A stretch of DNA of 64,000 bases, taken from positions 285,763 through 349,762 of the forward strand of contig NZ_JACHEF010000003.1 of NCBI RefSeq assembly GCF_014207355.1, written 5' to 3'. This document shows positions 1 to 9,166 of this stretch, one piece after another. The notes under the pieces were generated by a model. The model worked only from the letters and a program-made list of their open reading frames with translations. It ran no database searches and was not told where the DNA came from. Every line of letters starts with the position of its first letter. The stretch's first letter is position 1. Position numbers and translations under genes: made by a program. This stretch comes from Mesorhizobium sangaii (GTDB lineage Bacteria; Pseudomonadota; Alphaproteobacteria; Rhizobiales; Rhizobiaceae).

Positions 1-479
1 CTTTCGAGCAGCTGTTCGCTGGTATGGAAGCGCTCAGCCATCTTTTCCAGCGCATTGTGATAGCCAAGCTTAGGTAGGCGAGCCATTCTTTCCATGCGAG
101 CCGGAATTCGCTTGGTAAACGGTCCACGCACATCCTTGCGCGTCAGCTCGTAGGTCACAAGGGCCGGGTTTGAGGATGTTGCGGCGAGCTTGTTCCAAGT
201 CTCCCGTGTGAGCTTGCCATCGGAGGGCAATCCGTTGGCCGCCTGAAATGCCCGGATCGCCTTCTCGAAGTTCTCTGCTCCGCGGCCGTCGATCAAGCCC
301 GGCGAGAACCGCGCGCGATCCAAAAGGATTTGCGCCTTCAGCACGATCGGATTGACGCCCTTCGCTTCGCCGTCGTCGAATTGGGCATTGTTGACGGCGG
401 CTCGGTCCAGCTTCGCCGCTTCTGTCCTGCCGCATGCGAGGGCCAGCACGGCGGCTGCGACAAGAACGGGCCTGATCAT
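1..479 (-). CDS. L,D-transpeptidase-like protein with peptidoglycan-binding repeat (partial)
   Basis: The reading frame is open from an ATG at 477-479 to the left edge, so the C-terminus is outside the window. A ribosome site AGGAG lies 8 bases upstream. The N-terminus is a signal sequence (MIRPVLVAAAVLALACG), possibly a lipoprotein signal although the residues before the Cys are not an ideal lipobox. Residues about 60-95 carry a peptidoglycan-binding-like segment (ENFEKAIRAFQAANGLPSDG), followed by LVTYELTRKDVRGPF, as in periplasmic ErfK/YbiS/YcfS/YnhG-type L,D-transpeptidases that crosslink murein or anchor proteins to it. The catalytic Cys motif would lie beyond the edge and cannot be checked. 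The gene is divergent from ligD. Confidence 0.75.
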   Translation of the reverse strand, partial: MIRPVLVAAAVLALACGRTEAAKLDRAAVNNAQFDDGEAKGVNPIVLKAQILLDRARFSPGLIDGRGAENFEKAIRAFQAANGLPSDGKLTRETWNKLAATSSNPALVTYELTRKDVRGPFTKRIPARMERMARLPKLGYHNALEKMAERFHTSEQLLE

Positions 480-751
480 TGATGTCACTCCTGCAGCTGC
501 ACGATAAGAACCTGCTTCTATGACGCGGCACGGGACATCTGGTTCCATTCCCAACCGGCATTGCGAAGGTTTGATCTCGACTGGGCTGCTTCCCTGCTTC
601 CGACAGTACCGACGCGGAACTCGCTGTTTGAGATGGGGGATCGCAATTGTTAAGTCGAAGCTTTTGCTGCTGTCCGATTCCAGCGTTGGCCGAACCAAAT
701 CTCGTCCGCGGCGTTGAGCCTCGTGTTGCGTCATCAGCCGGGGCATTTCCC

Positions 752-3400
752 ATGATAAAAGGCGAGCTTTCCACCTATAGGGCGAAGCGGGATTTCACCA
801 AGACGGAAGAACCCAGCGGCGAAAGCACGATCGCGAAATCTAACCGGCTTCGATTTGTCATTCAGAAGCACGCGGCCACGCGGCTGCACTACGATCTTCG
901 TCTTGAGCTTGATGGTGTGTTCAAGTCGTGGGCCGTTACGAAGGGACCATCGCTGGATCCTCACGACAAACGTCTCGCAGTCGAGGTGGAAGACCATCCG
1001 CTAGACTATGGCGACTTCGAAGGCACCATCCCCAAGGGCCAATATGGCGGCGGCACCGTGCAGCTGTGGGACCGGGGATACTGGGAGCCGGAAGGCTCTA
1101 TGTCAGCTGGACAGGCTTTGGAAAAAGGCGATCTTAAGTTCACGCTCGACGGTAAGCGCCTGCACGGAAGTTTTGTCCTTGTGCGCATGAAGCACGATCG
1201 CAATGGAGGCAAACGCACCAACTGGCTGCTGATCAAGCATCGCGACAAATACGCGGTGGACGGCAATGGCGACGCGGTGCTGGCACAGGACCGATCTATC
1301 GCTTCCGGGCGGAGCATGGATAAGATTGCTGCGGGCAAAGGAGCCGGACCGAAGCCGTTCATGATGCAAGGGTCATCGGCGGCCGATGCGGACGCCGTGT
1401 GGGACAGCAATCGCGGCCATGCTGCTGACGAACGCGCCATCAAAGCGTCAAAGCCATCTCCGCGCCCCAAACGAGCTTCTCGTGCGTCGGGGACGAAAAT
1501 GCCCCACTTCATCGCACCGCAGCTGTGCCAGACGCTCTCCCGGCCGCCGGCCGGAGCGAATTGGGTGCATGAAATCAAGTTCGACGGCTACCGAGTCCAG
1601 CTGCGCGTCGAGGATAACGCCACCACATTGAAGACCAGAAAAGGCCTGAATTGGACGGACAAATTTGGCGCCATCGCAAAGGAGGCGGGCAGCCTTCCCG
1701 ATGTAATCATCGATGGCGAGATTGTCGCGCTCGGCGAGAATGGCGCCCCCGATTTTGCCGCCATGCAAGCTGCATTATCCGAGCGCCGAACAAACGATCT
1801 CATCTTCTTTGCCTTTGATCTGTTATTCGCCAACGGCGTTGATCTGCGAACGCTGCCTCTCTTGCAACGTAAGGAGCAGCTGAGCGCGATGCTCGGCAAG
1901 GTCGATCGCGGCGAGGAAAACCTTATCCGCTATGTCGAGCACTTCACCAATGGCGGCGATGCGGTGCTGCGGTCCGCCTGTCGTCTGTCGCTTGAAGGCA
2001 TTATCTCCAAAAAGGCTCATGCAGCCTATGTCTCGGGCAGGACCGACACCTGGGCAAAATCGAAATGCCGCGCCGGACATGAGGTCGTCATCGGCGGCTG
2101 GGCCACCACCAATGGCAAATTCCGATCGCTGCTGGTCGGCGTCAATCGGGGCGAGCATTTCGCTTACATCGGCCGTGTTGGAACCGGATACAGCGAGGCA
2201 AAGGTCAAGCAACTGCTGCCAAGGCTCAAGGAGATGCAGGCGGTCAAGTCGCCTTTCACTGGCGATGGCGCGCCAAAAAAGGATGCAACCGTCTTTTGGA
2301 CAAAGCCCGAACTGGTTGCGGAAATCGAATTCGCCGGCTGGACGGGCGGCGGCAATGTCAGGCAGGCCGCCTTCAAGGGCTTGCGCGAAGACAAGCCCGC
2401 GAAAGAGGTTGAGGCCGAGCGACCCGCCGATCCTCAAGAGACGCAGATTGCCGAACCCGGCAAGGCAACTGCCCGGAGTGCGAAAAGCCCGGTCGTCCTG
2501 GGCGTCATCATCTCCAAGCCTGACAAGCCGCTGTGGCCGAATGCCGGCGACGGTGGTCAGCCGGTCACCAAGCTCGATCTTGCAGAGTACTTTGAGGCCA
2601 TTGGCCCCTGGATGATCAAACATCTCAAGGGTCGCCCCTGTTCGCTTGTCCGAGCCCCTAATGGCTACGCCGGCGAGCAGTTCTTCCAGCGCCACGCAAT
2701 GCCAGGCACATCCAATCTGCTGGAACTGGTGAAAGTCTTCGGCGACCACAAGCCGTATCTGCAGATCGACCGCGTTGAAGGCCTGGCTGCGATCGCCCAG
2801 ATTGGCGGCCTGGAATTGCATCCCTGGAATTGCCAGCCGGGCAATCCCGAGATACCCGGGCGACTTGTCTTCGACCTAGACCCTGGTCCCGAAGTCTCCT
2901 TTGCCGAGGTAGTAGCCGCAGCGAAGGAAATGCGCGATCGTCTTGAAGATCTGGGATTGGTGAGCTTTTGCAAGACGACGGGCGGCAAGGGCCTGCACGT
3001 AGTCACCCCATTGGCCGCCCAGCGCAACAAAACGACCTGGCCAGAGGCCAAGGCCTTCGCGAAGGCGGTGTGCATGCAAATGGCGGCGGACCGGCCGGAC
3101 CTCTACCTCATCAACATGGCCAAGAAGCTGCGGACGTCTCGGATCTTTCTCGATTACCTCCGCAATGATCGCATGGCGACGGCCGTCGCTCCGCTGTCAC
3201 CGCGTGCTAGGGAAGGAGCGACTGTCTCCATGCCGCTGACATGGGGCCAGGTGAAGGCGGATCTCGACCCAAAAAAATACACGGTCCGAACCGTTCCGAG
3301 CCTGTTGAAGAAGACCGTCGCCTGGGCCGACTACGACGATGGCGAAAGGTCGATCAGCAGCGCCATCAAACGGCTGGGTTCTGCAAAGCTCGCCGCATGA
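752..3400 (+). CDS. ligD: Multifunctional ATP-dependent DNA ligase LigD
   Basis: An 882-residue protein with the three LigD activities in the order phosphoesterase, ligase, polymerase. An N-terminal 3'-phosphoesterase domain spans about residues 25-175 ([30 protein letters not shown]). The adenylating ligase domain spans about 250-545, with nucleotidyl lysine K276 in EIKFDGYR. The C-terminal primase/polymerase domain spans about 595-870, with metal-binding FDLDPG (D708, D710) and [10 protein letters not shown]. LigD normally works with Ku in non-homologous end joining; no ku gene is present here. I chose ATG 752 because the LigD family starts there ([12 protein letters not shown]); the frame is open further upstream to 647. 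The stop overlaps the start of the next ligase (ATGA), so the two are translationally coupled. Confidence 0.95.
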   Translation: MIKGELSTYRAKRDFTKTEEPSGESTIAKSNRLRFVIQKHAATRLHYDLRLELDGVFKSWAVTKGPSLDPHDKRLAVEVEDHPLDYGDFEGTIPKGQYGGGTVQLWDRGYWEPEGSMSAGQALEKGDLKFTLDGKRLHGSFVLVRMKHDRNGGKRTNWLLIKHRDKYAVDGNGDAVLAQDRSIASGRSMDKIAAGKGAGPKPFMMQGSSAADADAVWDSNRGHAADERAIKASKPSPRPKRASRASGTKMPHFIAPQLCQTLSRPPAGANWVHEIKFDGYRVQLRVEDNATTLKTRKGLNWTDKFGAIAKEAGSLPDVIIDGEIVALGENGAPDFAAMQAALSERRTNDLIFFAFDLLFANGVDLRTLPLLQRKEQLSAMLGKVDRGEENLIRYVEHFTNGGDAVLRSACRLSLEGIISKKAHAAYVSGRTDTWAKSKCRAGHEVVIGGWATTNGKFRSLLVGVNRGEHFAYIGRVGTGYSEAKVKQLLPRLKEMQAVKSPFTGDGAPKKDATVFWTKPELVAEIEFAGWTGGGNVRQAAFKGLREDKPAKEVEAERPADPQETQIAEPGKATARSAKSPVVLGVIISKPDKPLWPNAGDGGQPVTKLDLAEYFEAIGPWMIKHLKGRPCSLVRAPNGYAGEQFFQRHAMPGTSNLLELVKVFGDHKPYLQIDRVEGLAAIAQIGGLELHPWNCQPGNPEIPGRLVFDLDPGPEVSFAEVVAAAKEMRDRLEDLGLVSFCKTTGGKGLHVVTPLAAQRNKTTWPEAKAFAKAVCMQMAADRPDLYLINMAKKLRTSRIFLDYLRNDRMATAVAPLSPRAREGATVSMPLTWGQVKADLDPKKYTVRTVPSLLKKTVAWADYDDGERSISSAIKRLGSAKLAA

Positions 3401-4416
3401 CATCTGAAGGGGAAAAACTGTCATTTGCCGTCCCATTGGACACGAAACCAATGGAGGCAAAGGCTGCAGACAAACTGCCTGATAGCGCTAGCCAATGGCA
3501 GTACGAACCTAAGTGGGATGGGTTCCGTTGCCTGGCCTTCAAAGCCAGAGATACGGTGGAGTTGCGAGCAAAATCCGGCAAGCGGCTCGGCAGATATTTT
3601 CCGGAAGTCGTCTCGATGTTGCGTGAGCTGAAAGCCAGGGAATTCGTCGTCGATGGCGAGATCGTTATCGAAGTCAATGGCTCACTTTCTTTCGACGCGC
3701 TCCAGATGCGATTGCATCCAGCGGAAAGCAGGATCCGGAAACTGTCGGCTGAAACCCCGGCCAAGCTGATCCTGTTTGATATGCTGGCCAGTCCGGATGC
3801 CAGCCTGATGCATCATCCGCTGTCTGCGCGGCGCCAGGTGCTGGATGCGTTCGTAAAGTCAGCGGGACATACCGATCTTGAATTGTCGCGTTGTACTCGG
3901 GATTTGGCGACGGCAACGAAGTGGCTTGGCGAATCCGGTCGCGGATCAACGGACGGCGTTGTCGCCAAGCTTCTCGACGACGAATATCGGCCCGGCGAGC
4001 GCGCCATGGTCAAGGTCAAACGGCTGCGCACAGCTGATTGCGTGGTCGGTGGCTTCCGCTATCTGGCGAACGCGCGCGAGGTCGGTTCGTTGTTGCTTGG
4101 GCTCTACAACGACCAGGGCAAGCTCGACCATGTGGGATTTACGTCGACCATCGCGCAGGAGGATCGATCAGAGCTGACCCAACAACTCGAAGCCTTGCGT
4201 TCGCCTCCGGGCTTTAGCGGCAAAGCGCCGGGCGGACCGAGCCGTTGGAGCACCGAGAGGAGCGGAGATTGGGAGCCATTGACGCCCCAACTGGTAGTGG
4301 AAGTCCGGTTCGATCACGTCACCGGCGATCGCTTCCGGCACGGTACCAAGTTCATGCGGTGGCGCCCTGACAAGGCTCCGGAACAGTGTACATTCGCCCA
4401 GATATTGAGAACATGA
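3397..4416 (+). CDS. ATP-dependent DNA ligase, LigC type
   Basis: A 339-residue ATP-dependent DNA ligase. The adenylation lysine is K39 in EPKWDGFR, followed by the [17 protein letters not shown] region, the VDGEIVIE motif and KVKR near residue 205. An OB-fold C-terminal region follows ([27 protein letters not shown]). Length and layout fit the compact LigC-type ligases that accompany LigD in mycobacteria and rhizobia, thought to act in gap repair or end joining. The start ATG 3397 sits in an ATGA overlap with the ligD stop. The frame is open upstream inside ligD, but that part is the shadow of ligD. Confidence 0.92.
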   Translation: MTSEGEKLSFAVPLDTKPMEAKAADKLPDSASQWQYEPKWDGFRCLAFKARDTVELRAKSGKRLGRYFPEVVSMLRELKAREFVVDGEIVIEVNGSLSFDALQMRLHPAESRIRKLSAETPAKLILFDMLASPDASLMHHPLSARRQVLDAFVKSAGHTDLELSRCTRDLATATKWLGESGRGSTDGVVAKLLDDEYRPGERAMVKVKRLRTADCVVGGFRYLANAREVGSLLLGLYNDQGKLDHVGFTSTIAQEDRSELTQQLEALRSPPGFSGKAPGGPSRWSTERSGDWEPLTPQLVVEVRFDHVTGDRFRHGTKFMRWRPDKAPEQCTFAQILRT

Positions 4417-4824
4417 GGCATTCGCCATCGGTGGCAACCACCGCTGCGCACCTAATCACCGCTCATCGCAATGCTCGCTTTGGTGGATCACGGTTCTCGT
4501 CAGGGTTAGGGACAGGAAGTTCGTTGGTTATTCTCCCGGTCTGTCGGTCGGATGAGGTGTGCCACCGGCCGCGCATGGCTTTGTCTGGCAGGGAAGGGCT
4601 CTGCCAGAGGGATTTTGTTCTTAGGAGACGCACCTGCCGTCTTAGGGTTGGGTGGCGATAGATCCTCGCCGCTTCCGTTCAGGCCTTTACGTTCTATCTT
4701 GGAGCCGGCTCTCTCCGGCTCCCTGACAATAGCTGGCCAACGACCCGCCGTGGGGAATGTTCCATCTGGACCGGAACTAGCACTGCCGGGGGCGGTTATC
4801 GTTGATCACACGGAGCACCAAGAC
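4417..4824 (+). other. Non-coding stretch with a strong hairpin
   Basis: No convincing gene is seen over these 408 bases; an ORF that runs through from 4552 into the next gene lacks any ribosome site or recognisable protein. At 4701-4722 there is a perfect 8-bp inverted repeat (GGAGCCGG, six-base loop, CCGGCTCC). It is not followed by a T run, so it is not a classic intrinsic terminator, but it may stabilise the 3' end of the ligase mRNA or mark a transcript boundary. Confidence 0.4.
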
Positions 4825-5040
4825 ATGTCTGACAACGAAAACCGTCGCGAAACCGGAGCAACAAAATATCCGGCAAAGACCGGCGCCGACCCTTCGGATG
4901 CTTTCTCTCAGGACGCGGCCGGAAACAAGAAGCCCAAGAATGGCGCTGGACTGACGCGCCCCGTCAATGAGGTGGACGACAAGACCCACCAGTCAGACGG
5001 GCAGAACCCATCCGACCACGTAAAGAGTTCCAGGCCATGA
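4825..5040 (+). CDS. Small hydrophilic hypothetical protein
   Basis: A 71-residue, charged, low-complexity protein (MSDNENRRETGATKYPAKTG...) with no hydrophobic segment and many Asp, Lys, Asn and Gln residues, so it is probably cytosolic and disordered. ATG 4825 has a GGAG ribosome site 9 bases upstream, which decides it against the upstream in-frame codons from 4552. The stop overlaps an ATG (ATGA at 5037-5040) that opens the decayed gene that follows. I do not recognise a family. Confidence 0.6.
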   Translation: MSDNENRRETGATKYPAKTGADPSDAFSQDAAGNKKPKNGAGLTRPVNEVDDKTHQSDGQNPSDHVKSSRP

Positions 5041-5179
5041 ACGTCGACAATCTTTAGCTTGAAGGTCTGATGATGGCGGTCGCGGCGATCAACAATTTGC
5101 TAGTCCACAAAGGCCTGCTTTCAAAGACGACATCGATACCGCATTGCGATCTCGAATCCTTCTGCCTAGGTCCGTTTGA
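5037..5179 (+). pseudogene. Decayed small gene (stop codon and frameshift)
   Basis: The ATG at 5037 overlaps the previous stop, but the frame is closed after six codons by TAG (MNVDNL*). Reading on gives LEGLMMAVAAINNLLVHKG, and a shift of one base near 5117 continues it as KDDIDTALRSRILL to a stop at 5179. The pieces resemble a short rhizobial protein type with an AINxxLVxKGxL..DxIDxAL pattern, as I remember it. Both lesions must be real or sequencing errors; as given the gene is broken. It overlaps antisense with the tail of the pseudogene at 5166-5414. Confidence 0.4.
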
Positions 5180-5414
5180 ACTCGGCAGACGTATCCGCTG
5201 GCTCTTCGCATAGGCGAAAGCGAAAGATTCCAGCTCGAATGATCGGGTTAGTTCCTGGTCGCCTTCGACCACTTGGACAAACCATTATCCGTAGGCTTCG
5301 ACCACTTCAATGCAGGGGCAAACCTTGCCGTTGAACGATTCTTCCAGGGCCGACTCGACGTCAAGCAGGACGAGGATGCTCATCCTCGACCACCAGAACC
5401 GCGCCGTTGCTCAT
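5166..5414 (-). pseudogene. Decayed response-regulator-like gene
   Basis: On the minus strand an ATG at 5414 with a strong ribosome site (GGGGAGCATCCAG before it) opens MSNGAVLVVEDE, the start of a CheY-like receiver domain. After a frameshift the text continues ILVLLDVESALEES, the usual VLLDVESALEEAG segment. A further shifted segment ends EEPADTSAEFKRT and a stop at 5166. The phosphorylatable Asp region and helix 4-5 are missing, so large parts are deleted as well as shifted. It lies just downstream of, and on the same strand as, the intact kinase/receiver pair at 5.5-7.0 kb, so it may be a relic of another receiver of that group. Confidence 0.5.
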
Positions 5415-5531
5415 CTGGATGCTCCCCTCGGCAGTCCCCGCAAAGGTTTCGACCCCGATTTAGTTCTATCTAATTGGTTCAACTGGATGTGAGGGGACTT
5501 GTGCCTTGAAAAACGCGACAGACGGTCCGCG

Positions 5532-5999
5532 CTAGGATTCTTGACGCGTCTCGATCGGTGCCAGCATCCGGCGCATCTGTTCGACGATCGTTCCGTCGCT
5601 ATAGGGCTTGGGAAAAAAGTGACTTCCTTCGGGAAGCCGGCTCTGTTCGATGATCGATCTGCCGGAAGCGACGATCAGCTTGACCGGAGGCCACCGGTTT
5701 CGGATGTGATGGGCCAATTTGATGCCATCCATCGTGCCGGGCATGCCGACGTCGGTGAACACCAGAACGATGTCCGTTCGTGCCTCCAGCAGCCGAATTG
5801 CCTCTTCGGCATTGCTGGCCTCGAGCGCCTCGTAACCAGCATGGACGACGAGGTCGACCGCGCCCATCCTGATGATGGCGTTGTCTTCGACGATCAGAAT
5901 GACGGCCTTGCGGTTTGCCGCAATGTCTCCGGCCTGCGCGGGACCTAATTTCGCATTGGGCAATGGTTGCCCCGCGTCAGCGGATTTTGGTGTGGTCAT
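5532..5999 (-). CDS. Single-domain response regulator (receiver)
   Basis: A 155-residue protein: about 35 unstructured residues, then one receiver domain (AVILIVEDNAIIRMGAVDLV, LVFTDVGMPGTMDG with the phospho-acceptor Asp, LIVASGRS, and the lysine in FFPKPYSDGTIVEQM). There is no output domain, so it probably passes phosphate or binds a partner. The frame is open far upstream, but ATG 5999 is chosen because it lies 4 bases after the stop of the kinase gene. The pair is therefore one operon, and the kinase is the likely phosphodonor. Confidence 0.85.
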   Translation of the reverse strand: MTTPKSADAGQPLPNAKLGPAQAGDIAANRKAVILIVEDNAIIRMGAVDLVVHAGYEALEASNAEEAIRLLEARTDIVLVFTDVGMPGTMDGIKLAHHIRNRWPPVKLIVASGRSIIEQSRLPEGSHFFPKPYSDGTIVEQMRRMLAPIETRQES

Positions 6000-6003
6000 C
6001 TGG

Positions 6004-7044
6004 CTATGCTGCCGCCGGAACATTGTCGATGACGTCGGCAAGGTGCGTAACAGATACGAGAGTTCCGGGATTTGCGTCGGTGACGCTGATGTCGCTTTGC
6101 AAGTTTCTGGCAAGCGCCTCGACGATACCTGTACCAAGCCCGGCCTTTGCGGCACTGTCGCCCATGCCAACCCCGTCGTCGCGGACCGAAAGTGTCCATT
6201 CCTGCCCGTGCGAGCGGTAGTCGACCGAGATCTTGCCGGACCGCTCCTGCGGAAACGCATGCTTCAATGCGTTGATTACCAGTTCGGTTACTATCAGGCC
6301 TAAGCTTATCGAAATGTCCGACTTCACGACGCTGTCGTCGACGGAAACGACGATTGAAAGCCGGTCCTTGTCGGAGATCATCGACGCGCCAAGGCTGTCA
6401 CTTAACTGCGTAAAATAGGTCTGCAGCGAAACATTCTCCACGCCAGACTTGGCAAGGTGCCGCTGCACAGCCGCGATCGACATGACCCTGTTGTGGGCGT
6501 CATGCAGATGGCCGCGAGCCTCTTCGGACTGGACCCTGCGCGCGCTCTGCATCAGCACGCTGGCGATGATCTGCAAGCTATTGGCGACCCGGTGCTGCAC
6601 TTCCTGCATTAGGATTGCCTTGTCGCGAATGAGATCGTCCTTTTGACGGGCATCCGCGCGAGCATCGGTGACGTCGGCTACAGCCACCAGGAGGCGAGTT
6701 CGGTCTGGATCGCCGTCTTCGAGCACGCGCGCATTCACGACCAACTGACGGATCTTCTGGCCCGCCCGCTTCAGGTCGATCTCGTAGGCCTCGATCTGGG
6801 CGCTGCCTGCGGCGGTTGCCTGGAGCAATGAGTTCAGCTTCGGCATGTCCCATTCGCCTGCGCCGATTTCCGAGAGCAATTTGCCTGAAACCGTTGCTGG
6901 ATCGATCTGAAAAGTCCGGCAAAACGAGGCACTGACCACAATGACCCTGAGATCATCGGTCAGGAACAGAAGCGGCTCGTTCGATGAAACGACCACTGCG
7001 AGCGTGCTCGCGGCTTCCAGATGGGATGCTGAAACGGATGCCAT
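6004..7044 (-). CDS. PAS-containing sensor histidine kinase (HisKA_2 type)
   Basis: A 346-residue soluble kinase. Residues about 10-140 form a PAS-like sensor (PLLFLTDDLRVIVVSASFCR...VADVTDARA). The phospho-acceptor helix carries EVQHRVANSLQIIASVL, the HisKA_2 signature with His followed by Arg. The ATP-binding domain follows, with ELVINALKHAFP, DDGVGM and GLGTGIV. This class is common in alphaproteobacterial general stress, light or oxygen sensing. It has no membrane segment, so it senses a cytosolic cue. It is followed after 4 bases by the single-domain receiver at 5532-5999. A GAGGG ribosome site precedes ATG 7044. Confidence 0.88.
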   Translation of the reverse strand: MASVSASHLEAASTLAVVVSSNEPLLFLTDDLRVIVVSASFCRTFQIDPATVSGKLLSEIGAGEWDMPKLNSLLQATAAGSAQIEAYEIDLKRAGQKIRQLVVNARVLEDGDPDRTRLLVAVADVTDARADARQKDDLIRDKAILMQEVQHRVANSLQIIASVLMQSARRVQSEEARGHLHDAHNRVMSIAAVQRHLAKSGVENVSLQTYFTQLSDSLGASMISDKDRLSIVVSVDDSVVKSDISISLGLIVTELVINALKHAFPQERSGKISVDYRSHGQEWTLSVRDDGVGMGDSAAKAGLGTGIVEALARNLQSDISVTDANPGTLVSVTHLADVIDNVPAAA

Positions 7045-7618
7045 GAAAATTGGCCCTCAAGGGCCGAAAGCTCGCGAAGCGAGCCATCACTCGGCAGGAA
7101 CGCCGACCGGAATTCATGCCCGGTCGAAAAACATGACCCACCCTATCACATTGTGGGTCGCTGGCTATGTAATTAACTGTGCCTCACATAGGCGACTCAT
7201 GGACCCGATATGACGACAAGACGGTTAGTCCCGGAGGCCCAGAAGCTTCAGACAGCTTTCGACCCCGAAGCTGCCGGACCGCAATGCGCCTCATGTCGTC
7301 ATTCCGGCCAACTTGGCGCTTGTCTGGAACATAGACAATCGATGTAAAAGCGAAACGGGCGCATGCATGTATTGCGTCAAGCTGCCACCAGGCCAGTAGG
7401 CGGCGTCTGCTAGGGAACGAACGACATTCCGCACTCAATGCAGCGCCTTGATGACCTTGGCATCTCGCAACGGCGCGATGTGGTTTTCCGATCCAACGAT
7501 GGCCCTCGGCGAAAGACTCCGAATCCAGGGCATCCAATGGCGAGTTGAAACGTTGAGGCCGACGCCAGATGGCTTTAATCGGATCAGCCAACCACTGGCG
7601 CAATTTTGGAGACTTAAA
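7045..7618. other. Intergenic region between kinase and attachment gene
   Basis: This 574-base stretch separates two divergent genes. It should contain the promoters of both, but I could not pick -35/-10 pairs with confidence. Long frames on both strands here have no recognisable product. It carries one copy of a dispersed repeat (7263-7298) and the phrase ACGACATTCCGCACTCAATGC (from 7423), which has the look of degenerate intergenic repeats in Mesorhizobium. Confidence 0.4.
7263..7298. repeat. Dispersed 36-base repeat, copy 1
   Basis: This stretch matches 13524-13559 at 31 of 36 positions without gaps (core GCAATGCGCCTCAT). The 14-base word TGCGCCTCATGTCG also recurs near 11549-11562. All copies lie between genes. 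Confidence 0.6.
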
Positions 7619-8023
7619 ATGAATATTCCCAAAGGTGCGACAATTGCAGTAGCTGATGGCGAGAAACTCAACCTGTTCTGCAACTCCGGAGACGAAGCCA
7701 ACCCGAAGCTGACGGTCTCGGCGGTTGAAGACCTGGCAAATGAGAACAAGGGGTCCGGCGCCCGTCATCAGAGCAGTTCCGCCAATCCCGACAACAGTCA
7801 GATCGAAGAAGACAGTTTCGCGGCAGGAACTGCCGGGTTGCTTAACCGACAAGTTCTGGACGGACGAATCGCCAACCTGATTGTCATCGCCGCTCCGCGA
7901 ACCCTTGGGGAACTTCGCAAGCACTATCACCAGAAACTGTCAGCCGTGCTTGTTGGCGAAATCGCCAAGGATCTTACAGGCCATTCCGCGCATGAGGTAG
8001 AAACGGTAATTGCTGGCGCCTAG
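7619..8023 (+). CDS. Host-attachment family protein (Host_attach)
   Basis: A 134-residue protein beginning MNIPKGATIAVADGEKLNLF and containing ENKGSGARHQSSSANPD, SFAAGTAGLLNRQVL and the IIAAPRTLGELRKHYHQKL motif. This is the Host_attach family (baeRF-like, related to archaeal eRF1-type domains), first named for proteins needed for Agrobacterium attachment to host cells; the biochemical role is unsettled. There is no signal peptide or membrane segment. ATG 7619 has GGAG 8-9 bases upstream. The frame is open upstream to 7448 but those residues do not belong to the family. Confidence 0.85.
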   Translation: MNIPKGATIAVADGEKLNLFCNSGDEANPKLTVSAVEDLANENKGSGARHQSSSANPDNSQIEEDSFAAGTAGLLNRQVLDGRIANLIVIAAPRTLGELRKHYHQKLSAVLVGEIAKDLTGHSAHEVETVIAGA

Positions 8024-8216
8024 TTGGATTTGCATGCATGCCAAAATCTGAGTCGTATTGCGCCAGCGCAAATGGAAGGCTTGATCGTGACAATTCCATT
8101 GCTCGGTCGGCTTCTTGGATGCTCCCAGCGCGGATCTAGACCGGTGTCTTGATTGCGCGTGCGAGTCGTTAAACTGGCCGCGGACGTAGCGGAAGCGCTC
8201 CGCCCGTCACGCCAAA

Positions 8217-8519
8217 TTACGTCAGCTCATAGTAGAAATCACAAATCAGGTCCGCGACCTTGACCGCTTCAAAATCTGTCATGTGCGCGGCGGTCTCAAC
8301 AGCGACCGTTTCCATGTCGTCTTGATCGACAGCAAGCAGATCCAGTATTTTTGCAAACTTGAACTTGAGCTCTGGGTCACCATCGAACTCATCGATCGTA
8401 ACGTCTAGAATGGTCGTATTTGCGTCGATCAGGCGCGTTTGAACACTGTCGGAAGAGGCTGCTAGCGTCCTGATCGCCGCGAAAAAGTGCTCGCGCGCGT
8501 TGGCATATTTGTCGTCCAT
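8217..8519 (-). CDS. Small acidic hypothetical protein
   Basis: A 100-residue, strongly acidic, probably helical protein (MDDKYANAREHFFAAIRTL ... VADLICDFYYELT). There is no signal peptide or membrane segment. An AAGG ribosome site lies about 10 bases before ATG 8519. Codon use is in keeping with a real gene. I do not recognise the family. It stands alone, with about 190 bases to the attachment gene and no operon partner. Confidence 0.55.
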   Translation of the reverse strand: MDDKYANAREHFFAAIRTLAASSDSVQTRLIDANTTILDVTIDEFDGDPELKFKFAKILDLLAVDQDDMETVAVETAAHMTDFEAVKVADLICDFYYELT

Positions 8520-8756
8520 TTTTGATACCTTTTGTGGGTGAAGCGCTGCGCCTTGGACGTGAGACGCGCACCGCGACTTACGCTTTTGGCATGGCCTGAG
8601 TCAACGACACAGAGCTGCAGGTCGCGCGCTGATGTCCGTGAAGCGGCCCGGACGGTAGCCGACCATTCAGACAACGCTTCACCGAATTGTTCGAGCTTCA
8701 ATGGACAGCAAGCGCCTCGACCAAAAACTAGATTGCAATGACTGGGGGACACCCTG

Positions 8757-8864
8757 ATGGACATGCCGGATAATCTTTGCGGCCGGTACGCCGAACACTT
8801 CAGAAAATGGGCGGAGTTTGCAGGCCCATCTTCAAAAGCAGGCGTGGACGCCCAGGCCCTTTGA
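8757..8864 (+). CDS. Possible 35-residue peptide
   Basis: A short frame ATG 8757 to TGA 8864 preceded by GGGGGAC encodes MDMPDNLCGRYAEHFRKWAE and ends AGVDAQAL. The HFRKWAEFA pattern recalls the start of short rhizobial proteins, so it may be a truncated relic. It lies about 40 bases before a strong intrinsic terminator, which makes transcription through it plausible. Confidence 0.25.
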   Translation: MDMPDNLCGRYAEHFRKWAEFAGPSSKAGVDAQAL

Positions 8865-8905
8865 TCTGAGCCACGGCACTATACTGGAAAGAAAATAGCC
8901 TTTAC

Positions 8906-8939
8906 GAACCCGCTGCGAACCGGCGCAGCGGGTTCTTTG
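8906..8939 (+). terminator. Strong intrinsic terminator
   Basis: A perfect 12-bp stem (GAACCCGCTGCG, loop AACCGG, CGCAGCGGGTTC) is followed by TTTGT. The only candidate upstream transcript on this strand is the 35-residue frame at 8757 or an unannotated small RNA. Its stem sequence resembles the terminator at 48027-48067. Confidence 0.65.
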
Positions 8940-9166
8940 TGCCTTTCGGAAGCCGAGAGGCGATCCGTCAGGCATAAGCGGGGCTCGCGCTCAACCATCA
9001 TATACGCGCCACGTTGGCCCCCGCCAGGTACGCAAGGGCGTGCGTTCCACCTACGTCTCTATGCCCTCGGCGACGACATGAAAGCCGAGTTCTCTGGAAA
9101 TCCTGATGATCGACTCAATGATGACCCGCTTGGATCGGCGCTAGGCACAATAGAACGTCGGCAGGT
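8940..9166. other. Intergenic, nothing certain
   Basis: Between the terminator and the membrane-protein gene I see no supported gene. The forward frame that begins inside the terminator arm (8937-9245) overlaps the 3' end of the membrane-protein gene and has no recognisable product. Confidence 0.3.

Noticed and set aside
70..774. Minus-strand frame of 234 codons at the left edge
   Set aside because: It is a shadow: the real minus-strand gene in another frame (1-479) has a signal peptide, ribosome site and peptidoglycan-binding segment.
1823..2821. Minus-strand frame of 332 codons inside ligD
   Set aside because: Antisense shadow of a GC-rich gene; ligD domains are continuous on the plus strand and the antisense protein is not recognisable.
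4701..4722. Intrinsic terminator of the ligase operon
   Set aside because: The stem is perfect, but there is no T run after it and it lies about 290 bases past the ligase stop, so it is listed only as a hairpin.
7184..7930. Minus-strand frame of 248 codons over the attachment gene
   Set aside because: The plus strand encodes a clear Host_attach protein with ribosome site; the minus frame also covers a dispersed repeat.
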